5,657 bases of DNA from CAYRTD01 sp964426915 (GTDB taxonomy: Bacteria > Bacteroidota > Bacteroidia > Bacteroidales > GCA-2748055), in NCBI GenBank assembly GCA_964426915.1, contig CAYRTD010000200.1, positions 1 to 5,657 of the forward strand, read 5' to 3'. Positions 1 through 5,610 of the stretch are shown one piece after another. The notes beneath the pieces are model-generated. The model was not told the origin of the DNA, searched no databases, and saw only the letters and a program-made list of their open reading frames with translations. The number at the start of each line of letters is the position of its first letter. Position 1 is the stretch's first letter. The position numbers and the translations under genes are program-made.

Positions 1-142
1 AGAGAAAACTTCTATTTTGAATACACTATATCAAGGTTTCGAACACTCAAAGGTTTTAACCCGTGGTTTGAGATATGGTTAATCATTACTGTAACAAAAA
101 AATCTAGTGCGAAACTTCTGTCTTTTAATACTTAACCTTTAT

Positions 143-162
143 AAAAAAAGGCTGTAAAACAG
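143..162 (-). terminator. Possible terminator after the lipoprotein gene
   Basis: Just past the lipoprotein stop on the minus strand, CTGT-TTT-ACAG (162-152) forms a 4-bp hairpin followed by CC and seven T (149-143). An overlapping alternative stem, CCTTT with AAAGG, spans 136-151. Placement and T run fit an intrinsic terminator, but the stem is short. The remainder of bases 1-167 is AT-rich and shows no supported gene. Confidence 0.35.
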
Positions 163-167
163 AAAGT

Positions 168-1145
168 TCAATTGATCTGTTTTTTTAACTTTCCAAACTC
201 TTCCATTTTTCCCACTAACTTTTTCCGGTAGAACCTGGCCAATGCGGCTCCGGGTCTTATTTCAAGTGCGGCATTCATATATTCCAGAGCCTTTTCAATT
301 TCCCCCTGCTTTTCATGGTAAATGGAAAGATTAAAATAAGCTTTGTAAGCCCTGATCTTATTGTTATCTGTAGCAACTTCACGCAAATATGCCGGATCAA
401 GAGACTGGTCTGTTCCCTGATCGGTCAGAAGGAAATATGACCGTCGGGTTTCTTCCCAGGAAGGTGATAATTTACTGGCGAAGCTTTCTCCGGCGAACCA
501 AAATGTTTCTTTGATGACTTTGGTGAGATCCGGCAGGTTTTCTATCGCATCTTTCCTGTTCACTCCATAAGCGGTCCAGTATAGTGTGTCTCTCATATTA
601 ACCTCTTTTACCATCCCCGTATCAGTATAAAGTCTCCATAGCAAAGCCCGGTCTAAAAGCAGAAAGGCCTGTTGTTCAAATTCTTCCGCCTGGGTGAAGT
701 AATCGTAATTCATGCCGTAATATTCCATTGAGATAACCACATCTGCTTCGAATTCTTCCAGAAGAAAACGAATACTTTCGTTTGAAAGGTATTTCAGGAA
801 ATTTATACTGTCGTCACTCCTTTCTTCCACGTACACAGAATTTCTCAATCCCTGGACCGGCGACTGGTCGGCTACATAGAAAAAGCCGTTGAAAATATTG
901 TTTATTATGAGCGTATCTATAATAAATTGCTCGTCCTCTTCCAGCCTGCGCAGCACATTAAAATCCATTGTATCAAACTCCGGGGTATAACTGGAATTGA
1001 AGACAATTATTTTTTCCGTATTAACGGGCAATGTATACTCAGCGGGTGTGAGTGATTCAAATACGAGTTCCTTCCCCGGCACACACGAAGAGAATACGAT
1101 GACCGCAAAAAGAAAATAAACCGCTTTTAAAATTTTGTTTTTCAT
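168..1145 (-). CDS. Predicted lipoprotein with C-terminal TPR-like repeat (DUF6340-like)
   Basis: The protein has 325 residues when started at the Met encoded at 1145-1143. An in-frame Met at 1208 would add 21 residues that do not look like a signal peptide. From the chosen start there is a classic lipoprotein signal: Lys at positions 2, 4 and 7, a hydrophobic stretch, and FSSC with the lipidated Cys at 21. The residues after Cys (VPGKE) lack the acidic surface-export signal known from Bacteroidota, so a periplasm-facing anchor is more likely (inference). The middle is rich in acidic and aromatic residues and has no catalytic motif I recognise. Residues 267-300 look like one TPR helix pair (YFNLSIYHEKQGEIEKALEY, ending EIRPG), suggesting a protein-binding role. 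The overall form resembles Bacteroidota lipoproteins called DUF6340, from memory only. It lies 72 bases downstream of fabG and could be cotranscribed, unless the weak terminator between them acts. Function unknown. Confidence 0.85.
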   Translation of the reverse strand: MKNKILKAVYFLFAVIVFSSCVPGKELVFESLTPAEYTLPVNTEKIIVFNSSYTPEFDTMDFNVLRRLEEDEQFIIDTLIINNIFNGFFYVADQSPVQGLRNSVYVEERSDDSINFLKYLSNESIRFLLEEFEADVVISMEYYGMNYDYFTQAEEFEQQAFLLLDRALLWRLYTDTGMVKEVNMRDTLYWTAYGVNRKDAIENLPDLTKVIKETFWFAGESFASKLSPSWEETRRSYFLLTDQGTDQSLDPAYLREVATDNNKIRAYKAYFNLSIYHEKQGEIEKALEYMNAALEIRPGAALARFYRKKLVGKMEEFGKLKKQIN

Positions 1146-1175
1146 GTCGACATTAAACCTGCCGCCGAAGATAAT

Positions 1176-1201
1176 AAAAAAAGCGGCTGAATGTTTTTCA
1201 G
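1176..1201 (-). terminator. Weak terminator-like hairpin between fabG and the lipoprotein gene
   Basis: Read on the minus strand, CTGAA and TTCAG form a 5-bp stem around a 5-base loop (1201-1187). The stem is followed by CCGC and then seven T (1182-1176). It lies 17 bases after the fabG stop. The stem is short and is separated from the T run by four bases, so at best it is a partial terminator that would lower transcription into the lipoprotein gene. Confidence 0.25.
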
Positions 1202-1217
1202 TCAACAAACATTTGGA

Positions 1218-1964
1218 TTATGTGTTCATTCCCCCACAAACATTGATCACCTGACCACTTACATAGGAAGAAAGGTCGGATGCCAGAAATACACAGGCAT
1301 TTGCTACATCCTCCGGGGTGCCGCCACGCTTAAGGGGGATCGTCTTTGTCCATTCTTCTCTTACTTCATCAGAAAGTTTAGCGGTCATGTCGGTAATAAT
1401 GAATCCGGGTGCTATTGCATTGCTCCTTACTCCCCTGGATCCTAATTCTTTGGCAACCGATTTGGTGAAACCGATAATTCCGGCTTTGGATGCAGAATAA
1501 TTAGCCTGTCCGGCATTACCCGATACACCCACTACGGAGCTCATATTGATTATAGAGCCTGATCTTTGCTTTAACATATAACGTTGTACGGCTTTTGTAA
1601 AATTGAAAACCGATTTCAGATTCACCCTGATTACCAAATCCCAGGCTTCTTCATCCATTCTCATAAGGAGGGTATCCCTTGTTATTCCTGCATTGTTTAC
1701 CAGAACATCAATACTTCCGAATTCAGTATGAATTTCGCCTGCAACCTTATCCGTTTGCTCATAATCACTTGCATCCGAGGCATATCCTTTGGCTTTAACA
1801 CCCATAGCATCAAGCTCCTTTTCAAGCGATTGCATATTTTCATCCATTTTCAGATCTGTGAATGCTATATTCGCACCTTCCTTTGCCATTGACAAAGCGA
1901 TCTGACGTCCGATACCTCTGGCAGCACCGGTGATTACAGCGGTTTTTCCCTTTAATAAACTCAT
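1218..1964 (-). CDS. fabG: 3-oxoacyl-[acyl-carrier-protein] reductase FabG
   Basis: This is a short-chain dehydrogenase that reduces 3-oxoacyl-ACP to 3-hydroxyacyl-ACP with NADPH, the first reductive step of each cytoplasmic fatty-acid elongation cycle. It has 248 residues, close to the 244 of E. coli FabG. The Rossmann glycine motif TGAARGIG is at 12-19 and NNAG at 90-93. The catalytic tetrad is complete: Asn115, Ser143, Tyr156 and Lys160 (in YSASK). The segment ITRDTLLMRM at 94-103 is typical of FabG rather than of general SDRs, and PGFI and the C-terminal NVCGGM also fit. I start it at the Met encoded at 1964-1962, because the family begins shortly before the KGKTAVITG strand; a Met nine codons upstream (1991) is possible but gives an untypical leader. 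A promoter-like element lies just upstream. No acpP or fabF neighbour is visible, so this is not the classic fab cluster here. Confidence 0.96.
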   Translation of the reverse strand: MSLLKGKTAVITGAARGIGRQIALSMAKEGANIAFTDLKMDENMQSLEKELDAMGVKAKGYASDASDYEQTDKVAGEIHTEFGSIDVLVNNAGITRDTLLMRMDEEAWDLVIRVNLKSVFNFTKAVQRYMLKQRSGSIINMSSVVGVSGNAGQANYSASKAGIIGFTKSVAKELGSRGVRSNAIAPGFIITDMTAKLSDEVREEWTKTIPLKRGGTPEDVANACVFLASDLSSYVSGQVINVCGGMNT

Positions 1965-1988
1965 AATAGATTGTTTTAAGAATTCCTG

Positions 1989-2020
1989 CAAATAAAAGAA
2001 AGTTATTTGGAAAAAACAAC
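1989..2020 (-). promoter_or_regulatory. Possible promoter for fabG
   Basis: On the minus strand TTTATTTG (1996-1989) differs from TAnnTTTG at one position. It has GTTG (2020-2017) upstream with a 20-base spacer, the same spacing as in the better sucD promoter. It lies about 25 bases before the fabG start and outside any gene. This would give fabG its own transcript separate from sucD and the sirtuin, consistent with the 224-base gap between the sirtuin stop and the fabG start codon. Confidence 0.3.
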
Positions 2021-2188
2021 AGATCCGGACTCCTGACTATGCATGAGAACCGGTCTTTCCCATTGGACTTCATTAGAAACTAGGGATTTTTTGAACAGTT
2101 TCCTTAGATTTTTTAAATCCTTTCAGATTGTAACCGCTCTTTTTAAAAGCTTGTTCTTTTTCCGACACTTCAGGTGGGTGGATGACAA

Positions 2189-2929
2189 TCACGGAAGTAG
2201 TATTTCCGTCAGCTTGGGCAATATCTCACCAGCCCTTCCCTTGAGGAAAATATTGGTAACATCGATGGTATAGGCAGAAGGTTCCGGATTTATTTCTATA
2301 ATTCTGGCACCGTTCTGCTTTGCCATCCTGGGTATAAGGTTGGCTGGCATAACCTCGCCGGTTGTGCCTACTAAAATGAAAACACCGGCAACTAAAGCTT
2401 CATTGTAGGAAGCCGAATTTGCTTTTTCCGGGATAGGTTCTCCGAAAAAGATGAAATCGGGCTTAAGAACAGTTTGATCTTTCTCACAAACAGGAGGGAT
2501 ATTTTCAAGCAAAGAGGGAGTAACTTCGGAATATTCACCACAAGTATTACAAACCAATCTCTTATAATTACCGTGATATTCCCACACTACTTTACTTCCT
2601 GCTTCCTGGTGCAGATTATCAATATTTTGTGTTATAACGGCTTTGATTATCCCGGCTTCTTCAAGCTTTGCAAGAGCAACGTGTGCGGAATTGGGGCTGG
2701 CCTTCTGAAAATGATTATAGAACATATCCCTTATCGCTTCCCAGCTTTCCCCGGGATTTTTTTTAAAAAAATCAATTTCAAGAACTGTGGGATCATATTT
2801 TGACCAGATCCCATCAGGACCCCTGAAAGGTGGAATACCGCTTTCAACCGATATGCCTGCACCGGTAAATGCTGTGCAATGCGTTGAGTTTTTTATTACT
2901 TCGGCAGCTCTTTGTATTTCCGTGTTCAT
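2189..2929 (-). CDS. Sir2-family (CobB-like) NAD-dependent protein deacylase
   Basis: This sirtuin has 246 residues, the usual bacterial length. Such enzymes remove acyl groups from lysine side chains while consuming NAD+, giving nicotinamide and O-acyl-ADP-ribose in the cytoplasm. The NAD-binding motif GAGIS is at 23-27, followed by SGIPPFRG at 30-37. TQNID is at 100-104, the catalytic His is 119 (in YHGN), FFGE is at 161-164 and GTTGEVMPA at 188-196. The zinc module has Cys127, Cys130 and Cys148, but the expected fourth Cys is Asp151 (CEKD where CxxC is usual). The Tyr-x-x-Arg pair of SIRT5/CobB desuccinylases seems incomplete: Tyr71 aligns, but Phe74 stands where Arg is expected. Deacetylation or another acyl preference is therefore more likely than desuccinylation (inference). 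It starts 56 bases after sucD with no promoter-like element in the gap, so cotranscription with sucD is likely. Residues 53-58 are encoded by a T7A8 tract. Confidence 0.93.
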   Translation of the reverse strand: MNTEIQRAAEVIKNSTHCTAFTGAGISVESGIPPFRGPDGIWSKYDPTVLEIDFFKKNPGESWEAIRDMFYNHFQKASPNSAHVALAKLEEAGIIKAVITQNIDNLHQEAGSKVVWEYHGNYKRLVCNTCGEYSEVTPSLLENIPPVCEKDQTVLKPDFIFFGEPIPEKANSASYNEALVAGVFILVGTTGEVMPANLIPRMAKQNGARIIEINPEPSAYTIDVTNIFLKGRAGEILPKLTEILLP

Positions 2930-2985
2930 AATTAAAGGAAATCCGCTTTGTTAAACCTGTATTTCTGTCAGATGTAAGGAAAATT

Positions 2986-3855
2986 TTATTTTAAAAGAGC
3001 TGCAATGGTTTTTCCGATGGCGGCGGGCGACTCAACAACTTCAATACCACATTCTTTCATGATCTCCATTTTGGCTTCGGCCGTATCTCCCTTTCCTCCG
3101 ATAATTGCCCCGGCATGCCCCATTCTTCGACCCTTTGGAGCTGTCTTACCGGCAATGAATCCTACTACCGGCTTGGTCCTGTTCTCTTTTATCCAGTTAG
3201 CCGCTTCTGCTTCCATGTTGCCTCCTATTTCTCCTATCATAATAATTCCTTTGGTCTGTTCATCGGCCATAAGAAGTTTTGTGGCATCGAGCGTAGTGGT
3301 TCCCACTATAGGATCTCCACCTATACCTATACAGGTTGACTGTCCCAATCCTTCCTTGGTAACCTGATCGACCGCTTCATAGGTGAGGGTGCCTGACCGG
3401 GAAATAATCCCTACCACCCCTTTTTCATGAATGAAACCGGGCATAATTCCCACTTTGGCTTCTCCGGGACTGATAATTCCCGGGCAGTTTGGGCCTATCA
3501 GATGAGTGTCTTTGTCGCAAAGATATTCTTTAACCTTCACCATATCCGCGACCGGTATTCCTTCAGTAATGCATACAATAAGGGAGATGCCCGCATCCGC
3601 AGCTTCCATAATTGCATCTGCAGCAAATGCCGGAGGAACAAAAATTACCGATGTGTCAGCCTCTGCCTGATCAACAGCATCCTTAACAGTATTGAAAACA
3701 GGTTTACCAAGATGCTCGTTTCCCCCCTTTCCCGGTGTCACGCCACCCACTACATTTGTTCCGTAATCAATCATCTGACGGGCATGGAAGGTCCCTTCAC
3801 TACCGGTAAAACCCTGTACGATAACTTTGTTTTCTTTGGTTAATAGAACACTCAT
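2986..3855 (-). CDS. sucD: Succinyl-CoA synthetase (ADP/GDP-forming) subunit alpha SucD
   Basis: This is the alpha subunit of succinyl-CoA ligase, which interconverts succinyl-CoA plus NDP and phosphate with succinate, CoA and NTP in the TCA cycle. The 289-residue length matches the family (E. coli 289). The N-terminal CoA-binding fold carries GFTGSEGTFHARQ at 15-27 and PGKGG at 41-45. Further family blocks are ITEGIP at 96-101, GPNCPGI at 121-127, SRSGTLTYE at 152-160 and GIGGDP at 177-182. The phosphorylated active-site His is 247 in GHAGAII, equivalent to His246 of E. coli. Glu209 in GEIGG matches the Glu that positions that His. The beta subunit gene sucC is not adjacent: upstream is the divergent mnmE and downstream is the sirtuin. 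The alpha subunit alone is not an active ligase, so sucC should be elsewhere in the genome. A well-formed Bacteroidota promoter lies just upstream. Confidence 0.98.
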   Translation of the reverse strand: MSVLLTKENKVIVQGFTGSEGTFHARQMIDYGTNVVGGVTPGKGGNEHLGKPVFNTVKDAVDQAEADTSVIFVPPAFAADAIMEAADAGISLIVCITEGIPVADMVKVKEYLCDKDTHLIGPNCPGIISPGEAKVGIMPGFIHEKGVVGIISRSGTLTYEAVDQVTKEGLGQSTCIGIGGDPIVGTTTLDATKLLMADEQTKGIIMIGEIGGNMEAEAANWIKENRTKPVVGFIAGKTAPKGRRMGHAGAIIGGKGDTAEAKMEIMKECGIEVVESPAAIGKTIAALLK

Positions 3856-3878
3856 TATTGTTTATTTTAAAATATGGT

Positions 3879-3909
3879 CAAAAGTAATTTAATAAATGAA
3901 TATTTGCAA
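3879..3909 (-). promoter_or_regulatory. Bacteroidota-type promoter for sucD
   Basis: On the minus strand, TACTTTTG (3886-3879) matches the Bacteroidota primary-sigma -7 consensus TAnnTTTG exactly. A TTG (3909-3907) sits 20 bases upstream, the expected place for the -33 element. Transcription would start near 3873-3875, giving an AT-rich leader of roughly 18-20 bases with no Shine-Dalgarno sequence. The pair probably drives sucD and the following sirtuin gene. Confidence 0.6.
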
Positions 3910-3998
3910 GGATCAAGGGATAGATAAGAACAAAGGCATATATCTGAACCAGACGACAAGCGGCCCCGATTTATTCCCAATTGTCGCAGAAAAAGCAT

Positions 3999-4006
3999 TA
4001 ACTTTG
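3999..4006 (+). promoter_or_regulatory. Possible -7 element for mnmE, very close to the start codon
   Basis: TAACTTTG matches the TAnnTTTG consensus exactly, but ends only four bases before the mnmE ATG at 4011. The nearest upstream TTG (3981-3983) is 15 bases away, shorter than the usual 19-21, so the -33 half is weak. If the element is used, the transcript would begin at or next to the A of the start codon and be leaderless or nearly so. It could also be a chance match, with the true promoter further upstream. Confidence 0.4.
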
Positions 4007-4010
4007 CACT

Positions 4011-5402
4011 ATGGATTTTTCGGATACCATATGTGCTCCGGCAACCCCGACAGGTGGAGCCCTCGGATTGTTAAGGCTAAGTGGGGAGAAAAGCTATACC
4101 ATAGTGGAAAATCTGGTCTCTTTTCCTTCACCCGGCAAGAAATTAACCACTTTAAAGGCCAATACCACCCATTTTTGTCATATTATGGATGGAAAAAACC
4201 TTGTGGATGAGGTTATTTTGAGCCTTTTCCGTGCACCCCAGTCCTACACCGGCGAAGATATGATCGAGATCAGTTGTCACGGATCGGAATACATTCAGAA
4301 AAAGATCCTGGAGCTACTGGTGTCGGAAGGTTGCCGGATGGCCAGACCGGGAGAATTCACCCAGCGGGCTTTTTTGAACGGGAAGATGGACCTTTCCCAG
4401 GCAGAAGCGGTGGCCGATGTGATCGCCTCGGAATCCGAATCCTCTCACCGTATTGCCATGAACCAGATGAGAGGCGGCTTTTCTCAGGAATTAAAAAAAA
4501 TGCGCGGTGAATTACTGAATTTCGTATCTCTAATCGAGCTTGAGCTTGATTTCAGTGAAGAAGAGGTGGAATTCGCTAACCGTAAGGAGTTGAAAGAGCT
4601 GGTAGGTAACTTACTGGATTATACAGGCTCACTTAAAGACTCCTTCAGAATGGGGAATGTATTAAAAAACGGCGTGCCTGTGGCCATTATCGGCAAGCCC
4701 AACGTAGGAAAATCAACCCTTCTGAATGCCCTTCTAAAGGAAGAAAAAGCCATAGTATCGGAAATCGAAGGCACCACCCGCGATGCTATTGAAGATACTA
4801 TTGTGATTGAAGGCATCATGTTCCGGTTTATTGATACGGCAGGCATACGGGAAACCGCCGATGTGATTGAAAACCTCGGAATCCGCAAGACCTACCAGAA
4901 AATTAATAACGCATCGGTAGTACTTCTGTTGACCGAAGCCACCGACAACCCGGAGGACATTCTACAGGCCACTGAAGAAATTAAAAAACAGATTGAGGGT
5001 CAGGACAAAGAATTCCTTTTGATCGTTAATAAGACAGATCTTGCCGACAGCTCACATCTTAAGAAGTTAACAGCGGCCCTGCAAGATCATCCTTCCCTAT
5101 ACCTCTCGGCCGAAACCGGCAAAAATATGGATACTCTCACCTCTGCCCTTCTCAATGCCGCTCATTTAAAAGACTTCAGCAGCACCGGCACCGTAATCTC
5201 CAATCTCCGCCACTACGAAGCTCTCACCAACGCCCACAAAGCCCTCGAACGCGTCGATACCGGTATACAAGAACAACTCACCACCGATCTGCTTTCGCAG
5301 GATATTCGGGAGGCTCTTCGTTATCTCGGCGAGATAACAGGAGAGATCACTACTGATGAGGTTTTGGGGAATATTTTTAGGAATTTTTGTATTGGGAAGT
5401 GA
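4011..5402 (+). CDS. mnmE: tRNA uridine-5-carboxymethylaminomethyl modification GTPase MnmE
   Basis: MnmE works with MnmG to install the carboxymethylaminomethyl (or aminomethyl) group on U34 of certain tRNAs, using GTP hydrolysis, potassium and a folate one-carbon donor. The protein has 463 residues, a normal length. The N-terminal folate-binding domain shows SYTGED at 78-83, and the helical domain starts with RPGEFTQRAFLNGKMDLSQ at 112-130. The inserted G domain has the P-loop GKPNVGKS at 228-235, TTRD at 255-258, DTAG at 275-278, NKTD at 340-343 and SAETG at 366-370. The C-terminal CIGK at 460-463 has the conserved Cys. The start is secure because the family begins directly with xDTIxAxATP. 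The N-terminal loop reads TPTGGALG, one residue shorter than the proteobacterial PPGRGAIG form, as I recall from Bacteroidales. A -7-like element ends only four bases before the ATG. The mnmG gene is not in the window. Confidence 0.98.
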   Translation: MDFSDTICAPATPTGGALGLLRLSGEKSYTIVENLVSFPSPGKKLTTLKANTTHFCHIMDGKNLVDEVILSLFRAPQSYTGEDMIEISCHGSEYIQKKILELLVSEGCRMARPGEFTQRAFLNGKMDLSQAEAVADVIASESESSHRIAMNQMRGGFSQELKKMRGELLNFVSLIELELDFSEEEVEFANRKELKELVGNLLDYTGSLKDSFRMGNVLKNGVPVAIIGKPNVGKSTLLNALLKEEKAIVSEIEGTTRDAIEDTIVIEGIMFRFIDTAGIRETADVIENLGIRKTYQKINNASVVLLLTEATDNPEDILQATEEIKKQIEGQDKEFLLIVNKTDLADSSHLKKLTAALQDHPSLYLSAETGKNMDTLTSALLNAAHLKDFSSTGTVISNLRHYEALTNAHKALERVDTGIQEQLTTDLLSQDIREALRYLGEITGEITTDEVLGNIFRNFCIGK

Positions 5403-5415
5403 GTGAGACTCACTT
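5397..5415 (+). other. Hairpin spanning the mnmE stop codon
   Basis: AAGTGAG (5397-5403) can pair with CTCACTT (5409-5415) around a 5-base loop, a 7-bp stem that includes the mnmE stop codon. It shares bases 5411-5415 with the left arm of the 17-bp inverted repeat, so the two structures exclude each other in RNA. Confidence 0.5.
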
Positions 5416-5446
5416 TTCAAAAGTCCCCCGGGACTTTTGAAAAGTG
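5411..5446. repeat. Perfect 17-bp inverted repeat with nested palindromic arms
   Basis: CACTTTTCAAAAGTCCC (5411-5427) and its exact complement GGGACTTTTGAAAAGTG (5430-5446) flank two C. Each arm contains a 13-base odd palindrome, ACTTTT-C-AAAAGT on the left and ACTTTT-G-AAAAGT on the right, so each can also fold alone. It begins eight bases after the mnmE stop. There is no T run on either side in either direction, so it is not a standard intrinsic terminator, though it could block 3' exonuclease or act as a protein-binding or REP-like site. Confidence 0.9.
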
Positions 5447-5539
5447 CCCAAGTCGAACTCATCCCCGACAAGCGCAGCGACCGGGATCTGCTCCACCCCC
5501 CCCCACTACCATTTATTAACATTCCCTAGCCCCTTGACC
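5447..5539. other. Non-coding stretch with C9 run and repeat-like GC-rich segment
   Basis: No gene is visible. Bases 5496-5504 are nine consecutive C, a length prone to slippage or sequencing error. On the minus strand the segment around 5485-5450 contains GTCGCT, then GATG, then TTCG, in the same order as in the direct repeat copies downstream. It may therefore be a diverged, inverted relative of that repeat. The similarity is short and the assignment is tentative. Confidence 0.4.
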
Positions 5540-5588
5540 GGCAATGCAATAACGAGGGGAGATCTCTCAGTCGCTCTGCGGGCGATGG
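5540..5588 (+). repeat. Intergenic direct repeat, copy 1 (49 bases)
   Basis: This copy matches a second one 71 bases downstream at 39 of 47 aligned positions, with one 2-base gap. The shared core is TCTCAGTCGCTCT followed, after two variable bases, by GGGCGATGG. Within the core TCGC (5571-5574) can pair with GCGA (5582-5585) as a small hairpin. I see no coding capacity and no link to a transposase here. Orientation is given arbitrarily. Confidence 0.8.
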
Positions 5589-5610
5589 ACTTCGTGGTTA
5601 TCCTTTTAAT

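Noticed and set aside
1..135. Plus-strand frame open from the window edge to a TAA at 133-135 (44 codons), possibly the end of an upstream gene
   Set aside because: The length is within chance for an AT-rich stretch and the translation has no recognisable motif; sequence left of the window would decide it.
1146..1208. Longer start for the lipoprotein, adding 21 residues
   Set aside because: It would bury the lipoprotein signal inside the protein and overlaps the terminator-like hairpin; the Met at 1145 gives a standard signal peptide.
2192..2208. CGGAA/TTCCG 5-bp hairpin at the end of the sirtuin gene as a terminator
   Set aside because: It lies within the last codons and has no following T run on the minus strand.
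2689..2740. Classic SIRT5/CobB-type desuccinylase assignment from the FYN segment (residues 70-72)
   Set aside because: Tyr71 is present but Phe74 replaces the Arg that binds the succinyl carboxylate, so I kept the general deacylase call.
3896..4210. 104-codon plus-strand open frame beginning in the sucD-mnmE intergenic region
   Set aside because: It mostly overlaps mnmE in another frame, has no family motif, and mnmE is unambiguous there.
5411..5446. 17-bp inverted repeat as an intrinsic terminator of mnmE
   Set aside because: The stem is strong but no T run follows on either strand, so I list it as a repeat instead.
5166..5522. 118-codon minus-strand open frame over the mnmE end and the palindrome
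   Set aside because: It is antisense to conserved mnmE coding sequence, crosses the C9 run and the inverted repeat, and has a low-complexity start.
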